Below are positions 17,453-26,262 of a stretch of 64,000 nucleotides of DNA, piece by piece (the stretch's first letter is position 1; each line of letters begins with the position of its first letter). Origin of the DNA: Streptomyces eurythermus (lineage in GTDB: Bacteria; Actinomycetota; Actinomycetes; Streptomycetales; Streptomycetaceae); the NCBI RefSeq assembly GCF_014649115.1, contig NZ_BMSK01000008.1, positions 62,001 through 126,000 on the forward strand, written 5' to 3'. The position numbers and the translations under genes are program-made. The notes below the pieces were generated by a model. It was not told the DNA's origin and searched no databases. It saw nothing but the letters and a program-made list of their open reading frames with translations.

Positions 17453-19999
17453 TCACGGCCCGTAGACGGGTGCCGGGCGGTGGCCGTGGCGGGCCGGGGG
17501 CGCCGGGTGGCGGGCGGCCAGCAGGAGGGCCACGTCGTCCGGGCGGTCGGCGGAGAGCCGGGCGGCGTCGGTGAGCCGGTCGGCGACCGCGGCGAGGGAC
17601 CGCGCGCCCGTCCCGCCCCGCCGGCCCACGGCGGCACCGGCCTTGGCCAGCGCCAGCCGCAGCTCCGCGATGCCCTCGTCGATGTCGGCGCCGGGCCGCT
17701 CCACCAGACCGTCGGTGTACAGGGCCAGGATCGCGTCCGGCACCAGCACCAGCTCCGTCACCGGGTACCGGGCGTGCGGATCCACCCCGAGGACGACATC
17801 GCCCGGAACGTCCAGCACCCGGGTCCGGCCGTCCGGACAGCGCAGCAGCGGCGGCAGATGACCCGCCCGGGCGATCCGGGCCCGGCCGGTGGCGGGGTCC
17901 AGCCGCAGACAGCAGCAGCTGGCGAACTGGCCCGGGTCCAGGTCGATCAGCAGGCGATTGGTGCCGCTGAGCACCTCGTCCGGCGGCCGGTCGCCCAGCG
18001 CGAACGCCCGCACGGCGCTGCGCAACTGGCCCATGGTGGCCGCCGCCTGCACCCCGTGCCCCTGCACATCGCCGATGACCAGCGCCAGCCCGTCCCCGGA
18101 CTCCACCACGTCGTACCAGTCCCCGCCCACGTCCATGCCCTGCGTCCCCGGCAGATAGCGGCCCGCGGTCTCCACCCCGGGGTGCGCCGACAGCCGGCGC
18201 GGCAGCAGCGCCTCCTGGAGCCCGCGGGCGAGGGCCGCCTCGCTGTCGTAACGGCGGGCCCGCTCCATCGCGTGCGCGATCAGCCCGGCGAGCGCGGTGA
18301 GCACCGTACGCTCCTGCGCGCTGAACCCGCGCGGCCGGTCGAAGCCCAGGATGCAGGAACCCACCGGCCGCCCGGAGGCGATCAGCGGCAGGAAGGCGCG
18401 CGCCCCCACCTCCGCGTCGAGGGCGAGCCCCGGATAGGCCGCCCCGAGCTGCGCCATGGACTCGAAGAACAGCGGCCGGCCGGTGGTCAGGGTTTCCACC
18501 CCCGGTATCCGAGTGTCGAGGCCGACGCCCTCGAACGGGTCGAGGAACCCCTGCGGGAACCCGGTTTCCCAGGCCAGGTGGAGCCGCCGCTCCTGGAGCA
18601 GATAGATGGCCAGCCGGCGGCCGCCGAACGCGGGCAGCAGCTCGCGTACGACCACCGCCGACACCTGCCGGGCGGTCACCGCGTCGGTCAGCGCGATGGC
18701 CAGCGCGATCGGCCGGTACAGCGGTGCCATCGAGCGGTCGTCCGGCTCCGCCCCCTCGTCCGGGTGCGCCCGGGCCGGCGGACCGGTCGCCGGGTCCATG
18801 CGGCTGGCCGGGACGAGCGTGCAGGTCAGCAGGTCCGTCCCCGGATGCACCGACACGGCCAGCCAGTCCCCCTCGCCGGGTCCGCCCCCGTCGCCGGCCG
18901 GCCGCCGGGCGTGGAAGCACACGGACTCCGGCGCGAGCAGGGCGCCGCGCAGGTGGTCGTCGTACGGCGGTCCGGACAGCCAGGGCAGCGCGTCCCACAG
19001 CGCACGCCCGAGCAGCCGCTCCCGGCACCGGCCCACGAGCCGGGCCGCCGCCGGGTTGGCGTACACGATCAGCCCCAGCCGGTCCAGGCAGAGCACGCCC
19101 TGCGGCAGCGGGTCGGCCGCGGCCTCGGCGAAGGCGGCCGGACCGGCGTGGAACACCACCCCGGTGACGGCCGGCCCGGCGCCCGGGGCGTCCGCCGGCC
19201 ACAGGTCCAGCAGCCGCGGTGTGCCGTCCCCGGCCCGCAGGCTCAGCGGAGCGCCCGGCGGTCTCCCGGCCGCGGTGTCGCGCAGCGCGGCCAGGATCCG
19301 GTGCGCGTCGGCCGGCGCCAGGGCTTCGGCGAGCGCGTCGGCCGTCCCCGCGAACGCGCCGGGGTCCCGGCCGAGCAGGGCGTGCAGCCGGTCGTCCGCG
19401 CGCACCAGCGAGGTCGCCGGGTCCCAGCTGAAGCGTCCCACGGCGGGCCGCGCGGCCGGGCCCGGGGGCGGCCGTACGCAGACCGGCGCCTCGTCCCAGC
19501 GGACCGCGCCCTCGTCCCCGCCGGCCAGGCCGAGCAGCTCGGCGCCCAGGCCCTCGGCCAGCCGTGCCAGCAGCCCCTGGTCGAGGAGTTCGTCCCCGGT
19601 GTCCGTCAGCGCCGGGCACAGCACCGTCAGCACCCCGAGGGGCCGCGTCCCGCCCGGCACCGGCACATGCGCCGACCCGAACGGGAAGGGCAGACCGGCG
19701 GCGAACTGCGGGTACCGGCGCATGGTCTCCGTGGCGTTCGGCAGGACCACCGGGCCGCCCCGCCGGTAGGCGTCGGCCACCGGGAACGGACGGTCGACGT
19801 GCAGCCGCCACCAGGACCGGAACAGCGGGCCGGGCAGTCCCGCCAGCACCGCCAGGCGCAGCACGTCCGGGGCGCACGACCGCAGGTACACGCCCGTCGC
19901 CCGGCCGCCGGCCGTGCCGAGGACGGCCGCCGAGGCGTCGGCCAGCAGCGCGGCCAGCCGGTCCCGCGTACACCCCGCCCGCTCGCCGCTCCCAGCCAT
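17453..19999 (-). CDS. Soluble GAF/PAS SpoIIE-type protein phosphatase
   Basis: The 848-residue protein has no membrane helix. An N-terminal GAF-like domain (about 20-170) is followed by one or two PAS-like domains (near 190-300 and 300-400, with LCLDRLGLIVYANPAAARLVG), a GAF domain (about 430-600) and a SpoIIE PP2C domain (GGDWYDVVESGDG, GDVQGHGVQAAATMG, LYTDGLVERPG). The acidic metal ligands are present. Unlike its neighbour at 14473 it lacks the HATPase. It should dephosphorylate an anti-anti-sigma factor in response to an intracellular signal. ATG 19999 follows GAGGTGGGG; a GTG at 20038 is the alternative. Confidence 0.87.
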   Translation of the reverse strand: MAGSGERAGCTRDRLAALLADASAAVLGTAGGRATGVYLRSCAPDVLRLAVLAGLPGPLFRSWWRLHVDRPFPVADAYRRGGPVVLPNATETMRRYPQFAAGLPFPFGSAHVPVPGGTRPLGVLTVLCPALTDTGDELLDQGLLARLAEGLGAELLGLAGGDEGAVRWDEAPVCVRPPPGPAARPAVGRFSWDPATSLVRADDRLHALLGRDPGAFAGTADALAEALAPADAHRILAALRDTAAGRPPGAPLSLRAGDGTPRLLDLWPADAPGAGPAVTGVVFHAGPAAFAEAAADPLPQGVLCLDRLGLIVYANPAAARLVGRCRERLLGRALWDALPWLSGPPYDDHLRGALLAPESVCFHARRPAGDGGGPGEGDWLAVSVHPGTDLLTCTLVPASRMDPATGPPARAHPDEGAEPDDRSMAPLYRPIALAIALTDAVTARQVSAVVVRELLPAFGGRRLAIYLLQERRLHLAWETGFPQGFLDPFEGVGLDTRIPGVETLTTGRPLFFESMAQLGAAYPGLALDAEVGARAFLPLIASGRPVGSCILGFDRPRGFSAQERTVLTALAGLIAHAMERARRYDSEAALARGLQEALLPRRLSAHPGVETAGRYLPGTQGMDVGGDWYDVVESGDGLALVIGDVQGHGVQAAATMGQLRSAVRAFALGDRPPDEVLSGTNRLLIDLDPGQFASCCCLRLDPATGRARIARAGHLPPLLRCPDGRTRVLDVPGDVVLGVDPHARYPVTELVLVPDAILALYTDGLVERPGADIDEGIAELRLALAKAGAAVGRRGGTGARSLAAVADRLTDAARLSADRPDDVALLLAARHPAPPARHGHRPAPVYGP

Positions 20000-20138
20000 C
20001 GGCCCCACCTCGTCCCGTGTGCCCGCGCTGGATGACACAGCAAGAATGCGCCACGAGAGGCGGGGGACGCACCCGGGCGGCCCGTACGTTCTCCGGTATC
20101 GCCCTCAGGTGTCGCCGGAGGTCAGCCGGCGGCGGTCG

Positions 20139-20414
20139 TCAGTTCCCGGGCGTCCGGCGCGGCACCGGCAGGCTGCGCAGGGCGAGGAGCAGGACGCCGA
20201 TGTCGTCCAGGTACACCGGGTCGGGCAGCAGGTCGGTGGGCAGCAGCAGATAGGCGACCGCGCCCCAGAACACCCACCGCGGGCCCGTCGGCAGGCCCGC
20301 CCGCCGCAGCGTGCGCCGGGCCCGCACCAGCCGCACCAGCAGGGCCACGGCGGCGGCGAGCAGCACCGCCGCCACGCAGGCCGCGATCAGCAGCAGGGTG
20401 GTGGTCGTGTCCAT
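20139..20414 (-). CDS. DUF1232 (YkvA-like) small membrane protein
   Basis: This 91-residue protein has one N-terminal membrane helix (TTTLLLIAACVAAVLLAAAVALLV). The conserved segment AYLLLPTDLLPDPVYLDDIGVLLLAL is the DUF1232/YkvA signature. Function unknown. AAGGAG precedes ATG 20414. It starts 31 bases after the stop of the gene at 20446 and probably shares its transcript. Confidence 0.85.
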   Translation of the reverse strand: MDTTTTLLLIAACVAAVLLAAAVALLVRLVRARRTLRRAGLPTGPRWVFWGAVAYLLLPTDLLPDPVYLDDIGVLLLALRSLPVPRRTPGN

Positions 20415-20445
20415 CGGGGCTCCTTGTCCTGGCCGTCCGGGAGGG

Positions 20446-21657
20446 TCAGGACGGCTTCCCGTCCCCCGGCGCCGCCGTGCCGGCCGGTGCGCCGGTGTCG
20501 TCGGCCGCGCCGGACGGGGCGTCCTCGCCCCCGGCGGGTTCCGTCGGCCGGCGTCCCCACACGGGTAGTTTCAGCCGCTCGAACGTCCGCGTCAGCTGGT
20601 GCAGCGTACCCGGCGTCCGGGAGTCGGGCCGCTGCTGCGGCAGGGCGGGCGGGGGTACGTCCCGGTAGGCGGCCAGGGCCTCCAGCGCCTGCTCGGCGGC
20701 CTGCTTGTACAGGTCCCGGGACTTCGTCATGGCCTCCAGCGCGTCGGCGTACATCGCGACCAGCCGCCGCTCGCGCTCGAGCTGCTCCTGGAGGGTCATC
20801 AGGGTCCAGTTCTCGCGCAGGTCCGTCAGCGCGTCGGCGGCGTCCGGGGACAGGGGGCGGGGCAGAGCGACGAAGTGCCGTAGCGCCGCGACGAGTTCGG
20901 CCGGCTCCGAGCCGTCCAGGAAGACGTTGCGCACGCTGTGCTCCCGGCCGTCGTAGTCCTTCGGCGCCGGGTCGGGCGGCAGCAGGACCGCGCCGCCGCG
21001 CGGCACCTCGACGCCCAGGTCCTTCAGCGCCCAGTTGACGCCGCGGAATTGCTGCGGGGTGGCCCGGTGCTCGATCACGCGGTGCCGCAGACCGGGCGGG
21101 AGCAGTGCCGTCAGCGGCAGCCGGCCCCGCTCGTCCGGCGTCATCGCCTCGTGCACGACGACATGGACACACCACGCCTCCCGGGCCGCGTCCCGCAGCC
21201 GGCGGCGCATCTCCTTGTCGTCCTCGGGCAGCGGGTTGACGTGCCGGAAGCGGAGGCCGGGGACCGAGGGGTGGTGGTCCCAGGAGCCGTCGTCGGCGGA
21301 GCCGCCGTCGGGCCAGAACAGGGTCGCGGGCGAGGGCCAGGCGTCGTCCCACGGCCGCTCCGCCTCCGCGACCAGCCGCCACTCCTGCCCCTGCGGCCGG
21401 CCCTGCGGCGGCAGCAGGGTCAGCCGGGCCCGCACGGTCACCGCGCCGCCGGCCCGCCATCGGGCCTCGAAGACCCGGCGTCCGGTATCCCCGGCCGCGG
21501 GCGGCTCGGCGAAGTCGTCGATGTCCCCGCTCTCCTTGTGCCGGCGCAAGGTGCGGCGGACGAGGTCCTCGGGGGCGGGGGCGGGACCGGTGTGGCGGCC
21601 CCGCACCGCCCAGAGGGTCTGCGGGACGGTGGCGTGGTCGGTGGCGGAGTTCGACAT
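20446..21657 (-). CDS. Hypothetical protein with C-terminal helical domain
   Basis: A 403-residue soluble protein I do not recognise. Residues 1-190 look globular and mixed, with WRLVAEAERPW and RFRHVNPLPEDDKEMRRRL. About 215-300 is charged. About 270-320 is long helical and probably coiled coil (LMTLQEQLERERRLVAMYADALEAMTKS). The last 60 residues are a disordered Gly/Ala/Pro tail. Codon use is normal for the region. No clear ribosome binding site precedes ATG 21657. It is the first gene of a likely two-gene unit with the DUF1232 protein. Confidence 0.7.
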   Translation of the reverse strand: MSNSATDHATVPQTLWAVRGRHTGPAPAPEDLVRRTLRRHKESGDIDDFAEPPAAGDTGRRVFEARWRAGGAVTVRARLTLLPPQGRPQGQEWRLVAEAERPWDDAWPSPATLFWPDGGSADDGSWDHHPSVPGLRFRHVNPLPEDDKEMRRRLRDAAREAWCVHVVVHEAMTPDERGRLPLTALLPPGLRHRVIEHRATPQQFRGVNWALKDLGVEVPRGGAVLLPPDPAPKDYDGREHSVRNVFLDGSEPAELVAALRHFVALPRPLSPDAADALTDLRENWTLMTLQEQLERERRLVAMYADALEAMTKSRDLYKQAAEQALEALAAYRDVPPPALPQQRPDSRTPGTLHQLTRTFERLKLPVWGRRPTEPAGGEDAPSGAADDTGAPAGTAAPGDGKPS

Positions 21658-21890
21658 GAGCCAATCTGCTGATGGGGGCGGGTGCGCCTCCCAGTATCAC
21701 CGCTCGGCGGCGCGACACGGGCGCGGGGGCCGAACCCCGCGCGTCGCCCGGGGGCACGCCCGGCGCACCGGCACGCGCCCGTAGCCCGCGTACGGTACGG
21801 CGTACGCCTGGGCCCGCTACGGCGCGCTGCTGCACGACCGCCGCCGCCCGGCCCGCCCCGTGGCCGCTGCTCGCCCCGCTGACGGGGGAC

Positions 21891-22343
21891 ATGGCACCGG
21901 GACCGCACTGGTACGGCACGACGGCCGCGCTGCCGGCCTGGCTGCCGGCGCTCGCCCTGTGCGCCGCCCACCACCGGGACGCCCCGCCGGCCCGCCTGTC
22001 CGCCGGGTCACCGGGGCTGGTGTTCCTGGCCGGGTGCGTGGTGACCGGTGCGTCCGTCGTGCTGCTGCCGGCCGCGGCGGACGCGGTGTGGGCACCCGCC
22101 ACCTGCTTCGCGGTGGGCGCGCCGGGCCGGCTGCTGTGGCACGCCCGGCGCACGGACCGCACGCCTCCCGGGGCCGCGCTCGCCCTGCTTGTTCTCGCGG
22201 TACGGGTCGCGGCCCTGTGTCCCTGGCTGCCCGTGCCCGGCGCCGGCATGGTGCGCGGCGGCGGCCTCGGCCGGACGGCGGCCCTCGTCCCGCTGACCAC
22301 GGCCCTGGCCGTCACCGCGGGCCGCGACGTCGTCCGGCGCTGA
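21891..22343 (+). CDS. Small membrane protein, uncharacterised
   Basis: The 150-residue frame encodes about four hydrophobic segments (around ALPAWLPALALCAAHH, LVFLAGCVVTGASVVLLPAAA, GAALALLVLAVRVAALC and a last one near ALVPLTTALAVTA). GGGGG stands just before ATG 21891. The frame continues upstream to 21672 but that part is low in sense. No family recognised. It is moderately likely to be a real gene; the high GC makes spurious hydrophobic frames possible. Confidence 0.45.
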   Translation: MAPGPHWYGTTAALPAWLPALALCAAHHRDAPPARLSAGSPGLVFLAGCVVTGASVVLLPAAADAVWAPATCFAVGAPGRLLWHARRTDRTPPGAALALLVLAVRVAALCPWLPVPGAGMVRGGGLGRTAALVPLTTALAVTAGRDVVRR

Positions 22344-22362
22344 CCGGGCATCCGGGGCCGCG

Positions 22363-22629
22363 CCCTTTGTTCCCCGCCGACGGGGCAGCCGGGGTCGCGG
22401 CCTCGTACGCCGCCGAGACGGTCGAGCGGGGCCGGGTCAGCCGGGGCCGCGCCCTTTGTCCGCCGCCGACCGGGCAGCCGGGGTCGCGGCCTCGTACGCC
22501 GCCGGGACGGTCGAGCGGGGCCGGGTCAGCCGAGGTCGCGCCCATTGTCCGCCGCCGACGGGTCAGCCGGGGCGGCGACCTCGTCCGGTGCGACCGGGCG
22601 CCCGGAGCCGCGATGTCCTCCGTGACCGA
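22363..22629. repeat. Tandem repeat with an 89-bp period
   Basis: Units begin at 22363, 22452 and 22541, each recognisable by CCCTTTGT or CCCATTGT. The first two 89-bp units differ at only a few positions; the third diverges in its second half. A partial fourth copy starts near 22648, and the end of a preceding copy is visible from 22342. The period is not a multiple of three and no frame crosses it sensibly. The whole gap 22344-22751 holds no gene. Confidence 0.8.
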
Positions 22630-22751
22630 CCGGCCACCCAGGGCCGGCCTCTGTCCGCCGCCCACCGGGCGCCCGGGGGCCGCCGCGCGGGCTGTCCGGT
22701 ATCGAACGCGCCCCGTGCCGGCCCCGCAGCCCGCTCGGCGCGGCCGGGACC

Positions 22752-24116
22752 TTACGCCCCGCTCTCCCGCAGCATGTCCTCCCGCTCCACGATCTTCACC
22801 CGCTCGCGGCCCTGCGGCTCGCCCAGGGCGCGCTCGGCGGCGTCCAGCTTGTACCAGCCGTCCCAGGTGGTGAAGCGGACGTTCCGCTCGGCGAGGAAGG
22901 CGTCCACGGCCTCCGGCTCGGGCGCGGACGGCGTGTGCAGCCGGCCGTTCGCGTAGTCGTCCAGCAGGTTGGCCACGGTCTCGTTGGCGTCGCCCTTGGT
23001 GTGGCCGATGAGGCCGACCGGGCCGCGCCGGATCCAGCCGGTGACGTAGGTGGACTGCAGGTGGGTGCCGCCGTCCTCGATGACCCGGCCGCCCTCGTCC
23101 GGCACGGTCCCGGAGTCCTCGTCCCAGGGCAGCTTGGGCAGCTTCTCGGAGAGGTAGCCGACCGCTCGGTAGACCGCGGTGACGTCCCAGTCCTTGAAGA
23201 CGCCGGTGCCCTTGACGTTGCCGGTGCCGTCCAGGGCGGTGCGCTCGGTGCGCAGGCCGACGACCTTGCCGTCCTCGCCGAGGATCTCCGCCGGGGACTC
23301 GAAGAAGTGCAGGTAGAGCTTGTGCGGGCGGTCGCCGATGTCCCGGATCGCCCAGTTCTCCAGCGTTTTGGCGACCATGTCGGCCTGCTTGTTGCCGCGC
23401 CGGGTCTCGATCGAGCCCTCGTCGTAGTCGATGTCCTCGGGGTCGACGATGACCTCGATGTTCGGGGAGTGGTCCAGCTCGCGCAGCTCCATCGGGCTGA
23501 ACTTCGCCTGGGCCGGGCCACGGCGGCCGAAGACGTGGATCTCCACGGCCTTGTTGGCCTTCAGACCGTCGTACACGTTCGGCGGGATCTCGGTCGGCAG
23601 CAGCTCGTCGGCGGTCTTGGCCAGGATGCGGGCCACGTCCAGGGCCACGTTGCCGACACCGAGCACGGCGACCTTCTCCGCCTGGAGCGGCCAGGTGCGC
23701 GGCACGTCCGGGTGGCCGTCGTACCAGGACACGAAGTCGGCGGCGCCGTAGGAGCCGTCCAGGTCGATGCCGGGTATGGACAGCGCGCGGTCGGCCATCG
23801 CGCCGGTGGAGAAGATCACCGCGTCGTAGAAGGCGCGGAGGTCGTCCAGGCCGAGGTCCGTCGGGTAGTCGACGTTGCCGAAGAGACGGATCTGCGGCTT
23901 GTCGAGCACCTGGTGCAGGGCGGTGATGATGCCCTTGATGCGCGGGTGGTCGGGCGCGACGCCGTACCGGATCAGGCCGAACGGGGCGGGCATCCGCTCG
24001 AAGAGGTCGATGGACACACCGGGGTCGGCGGCCACCTCGGATTTGAGCAGGGCGTCGGCGGCGTAGATCCCGGCGGGGCCGGCTCCGACGATGGCTACCC
24101 GCAGGGGGCGCGGCAT
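22752..24116 (-). CDS. fprA: Ferredoxin/adrenodoxin-type NADP+ reductase (FprA family)
   Basis: The 454-residue flavoprotein begins with the FAD-binding VAIVGAGPAGIYAADAL and has the NADP-binding VAVLGVGNVALDVARIL near residue 150. Family segments MPAPFGLIRYGVAPDHPRIK and GWIRRGPVGLIGHTKGDANET follow. It should pass electrons from NADPH to a ferredoxin, for example to serve P450s, of which this window has four. A 19-bp iron box lies 47-66 bp upstream, so expression is probably repressed by iron through a DmdR1/IdeR-type regulator. Length and motifs are complete. Confidence 0.93.
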   Translation of the reverse strand: MPRPLRVAIVGAGPAGIYAADALLKSEVAADPGVSIDLFERMPAPFGLIRYGVAPDHPRIKGIITALHQVLDKPQIRLFGNVDYPTDLGLDDLRAFYDAVIFSTGAMADRALSIPGIDLDGSYGAADFVSWYDGHPDVPRTWPLQAEKVAVLGVGNVALDVARILAKTADELLPTEIPPNVYDGLKANKAVEIHVFGRRGPAQAKFSPMELRELDHSPNIEVIVDPEDIDYDEGSIETRRGNKQADMVAKTLENWAIRDIGDRPHKLYLHFFESPAEILGEDGKVVGLRTERTALDGTGNVKGTGVFKDWDVTAVYRAVGYLSEKLPKLPWDEDSGTVPDEGGRVIEDGGTHLQSTYVTGWIRRGPVGLIGHTKGDANETVANLLDDYANGRLHTPSAPEPEAVDAFLAERNVRFTTWDGWYKLDAAERALGEPQGRERVKIVEREDMLRESGA

Positions 24117-24163
24117 GATCAGGTTCCCTTCGAGCGCTTAATGGGCGACTTGATCAGGAAGCC

Positions 24164-24182
24164 TAAACTAAGGCAGACCTTA
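24164..24182 (-). promoter_or_regulatory. Iron box (IdeR/DmdR1-type operator)
   Basis: On the minus strand the site reads TAAGGTCTGCCTTAGTTTA. This matches 15 of 19 positions of the IdeR/DtxR/DmdR1 consensus TWAGGTWAGSCTWACCTWA. It is placed in the leader of the ferredoxin reductase gene and stands out by its AT content. Confidence 0.7.
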
Positions 24183-24209
24183 CCTGGTACGGGGGTCTGC
24201 TCTATGACC

Positions 24210-24228
24210 TCATAAGCCGCCCTTATGA
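24210..24228. promoter_or_regulatory. Perfect inverted repeat TCATAAG-N5-CTTATGA
   Basis: Exact 7-bp arms at 24210-24216 and 24222-24228 around CCGCC. A further related half (GGCTTATG) is near 24241. It lies in the divergent region between the ferredoxin reductase and the DUF1996 gene, 28 bp beyond the iron box. It may be a second operator or overlap a promoter for the rightward gene. Confidence 0.5.
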
Positions 24229-24364
24229 CTTGTCCAGGACCGGCTTATGCGCACGTCTTCCGTTGGCCGGCGGCCTTGCGTCGACCTGGCCGACGTGGGT
24301 GCCTCGTGTGAAGGTTGGGGCCGGGGTACTCCCCGCCCGGCCGGTGATCGCACAGAGGACGACC

Positions 24365-25453
24365 TTGGTAAGCAACAGGCGCCGACGCCCGACCCGTACG
24401 CGACTCCCGGCCCGCGCCCGCAGCCGTGCCGCCCTCGCGGCGGCCGTCCTGCTGCTGGCCGGAGCCGGGCTCGTCGCCGCGAACCTCCGCTCCCCGGCGG
24501 CCGGGACCCGCGCCGACCGCGTCCCCCCGGTCGGCAACGGGCCCTTCGCCTCGGACTACGCGGACATCACCGCCGTACCGCCGAGGGCACCCGACCCGCC
24601 CCCGGGGGCCGGCGCCTCGCGCGGCACCTTCACCTCCGACTGCGGAGTCAACGCCGACCGCCTGTTCAACTCCGACAACCTCATCGTCGCCCCCGGCGTC
24701 GCGGGCGGTGCCCACCACGTCCACGACTACATCGGCAACCAGGCCGTCGACGCCTTCGCGAGCGACGAGGACCTGGCGGGCGCCGGTACGAGCTGCGCGG
24801 ACCGGGGCGACAAGTCGTCGTACTACTGGCCGGTGTTGCGCGTGCGCGACGGGGAGGAGCGCGACGCGGGAGTCCCGGGCGGCGGCGCGGAGGGCAACAC
24901 CGGGCGGATCCTCACGCCCAAGGAGGTGACGCTGACCTTCACGGGCAACCCGCGGGGCAAGGTCACCGCCATGCCGCGCCTGCTGCGCATCGTCACCGGC
25001 GACGCCAAGGCCCTCGTCAACGGCCCCGGCAACGCCAACGCCTCCTGGAGCTGCACCGGTTACGAGGACCGGCAGCTGACCGACAAGTACCCGCTGTGCC
25101 CGCCGGGCAGTGATGTGGTGCGCACCTTCCGGTTCCAGAGCTGCTGGGACGGCCGCGACACCGACAGTGCCGATCACCGCACCCACGTGGCCTTCGCCGC
25201 CGAGGACGGTTCCTGCCCGCCGGGCTTCCGGCCCGTTCCGCGGCTGGTGCAGCGCGTCGTCTACGACGTCCCGGCGCCGAGCGTCGCGGACGGCGGCCGT
25301 ACCGTCCCGCTGTTCGCGCTCGACTCCTTCCCCGAACAGCTGCACAAACCCGTCACCGACCACGGCGACTTCATCAACGTCTTCGACGAGGACCTGATGC
25401 GCGAGATGGTCGACTGCCTCAACTCCGGCCGTACGTGCGGGACTTCCGGCTGA
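24365..25453 (+). CDS. DUF1996 domain secreted or membrane-anchored protein
   Basis: The 362-residue protein starts with a very basic segment and a single hydrophobic helix (about 22-45). This is either an uncleaved anchor or a long signal peptide. The rest is extracellular, with the DUF1996 hallmarks GGAHHVHDYIGN, SSYYWPVLR and, near the end, HGDFINVFDE. Several cysteines suggest disulphides. The family includes fungal and actinobacterial secreted proteins of unknown role, possibly carbohydrate-binding. The TTG at 24365 is preferred because GAGGA precedes it and the signal sequence begins there. Confidence 0.8.
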   Translation: MVSNRRRRPTRTRLPARARSRAALAAAVLLLAGAGLVAANLRSPAAGTRADRVPPVGNGPFASDYADITAVPPRAPDPPPGAGASRGTFTSDCGVNADRLFNSDNLIVAPGVAGGAHHVHDYIGNQAVDAFASDEDLAGAGTSCADRGDKSSYYWPVLRVRDGEERDAGVPGGGAEGNTGRILTPKEVTLTFTGNPRGKVTAMPRLLRIVTGDAKALVNGPGNANASWSCTGYEDRQLTDKYPLCPPGSDVVRTFRFQSCWDGRDTDSADHRTHVAFAAEDGSCPPGFRPVPRLVQRVVYDVPAPSVADGGRTVPLFALDSFPEQLHKPVTDHGDFINVFDEDLMREMVDCLNSGRTCGTSG

Positions 25454-25574
25454 CTCGGTACGGTGTCGACGTCCGTACGGCCGGCCGCGGCACCGATCCG
25501 AGCCCGGATGCTTCGGAATCGCACGCTGCCGGACCTGAGGCGATCGCGCCCTCAGGTCCGGTCCACACCCCTTG

Positions 25575-25588
25575 TGGGAGCGCTCCCA
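25575..25588 (+). promoter_or_regulatory. Perfect CebR/CelR-type operator palindrome
   Basis: TGGGAGCGCTCCCA is a perfect 14-bp palindrome. It is identical to the operator described for the LacI-family cellulose-utilisation repressors CebR (Streptomyces) and CelR (Thermobifida). Its right edge is 18 bp before the ATG of the acetyltransferase gene, where a bound repressor would block initiation. Confidence 0.75.
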
Positions 25589-25606
25589 AAAGATCAGTAT
25601 GGGGTC

Positions 25607-26239
25607 ATGTCCTTCCCCGACCCGGCCCCCGTGATCCGGCCCTACCGCCCCGCCGACCGGGACGCCGTCGCCGACGTCTGTGTCCGCACCGCGCACCTCG
25701 GCGGCGACTCCCGGGCGATCTACCCCGACCCGGTCCTCATGCCGTCCCTCTTCGCCGAGCCGTACTGCCACTTCGACCCGGACCTCGCCTTCGTACTGGA
25801 CGACGGCACGGGCCGGGCCGTGGGATACATCCTCGGCACCGCGGACACCGAGCGCTTCGTCGCGGACTTCCGGCGCGTGTGGATACCCCGGCTGGCCGGC
25901 CGCTACCCCGAGCCCGCCGGGCCGCCGCGCACGCCCACCGAGGAGATGATCCGGCTGCTGCACCACCCGGAGCGGATGCTCCTGCCCGAACTCGCCGCCT
26001 ACCCCGCCCACCTGCACATCGACCTGCTGCCGCGCTGGCAGGGGCGAGGACACGGCCGACGGTTGCTGCACACCTTCCTGGACGCCCTGCGCGGACAGGG
26101 TGTCCAGGCGGTCCACCTGGGCATGGTCACCGCCAACACCCCCGCCCGCGCGTTCTACGACCGGGTCGGCTTCCACCCGGTCCCCGTACCGGACGCCGGG
26201 CCCCTCACCTACCTGGGCCGGAGCACGGCCAGGGACTGA
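25607..26239 (+). CDS. GNAT-family N-acetyltransferase
   Basis: A 210-residue protein with the GNAT fold: IRPYRPADRDAVADVCVRT at the start, a long middle insertion, and the acetyl-CoA loop LPRWQGRGHGRRLLHTFL (the R/Q-x-x-G-x-G/A motif), then ANTPARAFYDRVGFHPV. The longer middle segment resembles the acetyltransferase-like domain of O-GlcNAcase-type proteins, so an amino-sugar or protein substrate is conceivable. The gene stands behind a perfect CebR-type operator, suggesting expression with cello-oligosaccharides. There is no strong Shine-Dalgarno; ATG 25607 is where the domain begins. Confidence 0.85.
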   Translation: MSFPDPAPVIRPYRPADRDAVADVCVRTAHLGGDSRAIYPDPVLMPSLFAEPYCHFDPDLAFVLDDGTGRAVGYILGTADTERFVADFRRVWIPRLAGRYPEPAGPPRTPTEEMIRLLHHPERMLLPELAAYPAHLHIDLLPRWQGRGHGRRLLHTFLDALRGQGVQAVHLGMVTANTPARAFYDRVGFHPVPVPDAGPLTYLGRSTARD

Positions 26240-26262
26240 GCGCGGCCGTCGGCGTCCGGCTC

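Noticed and set aside
22312..22665. An open frame across the 89-bp tandem repeat
   Set aside because: The unit length is not divisible by three, so each copy would be read in a different frame, and no domain appears.
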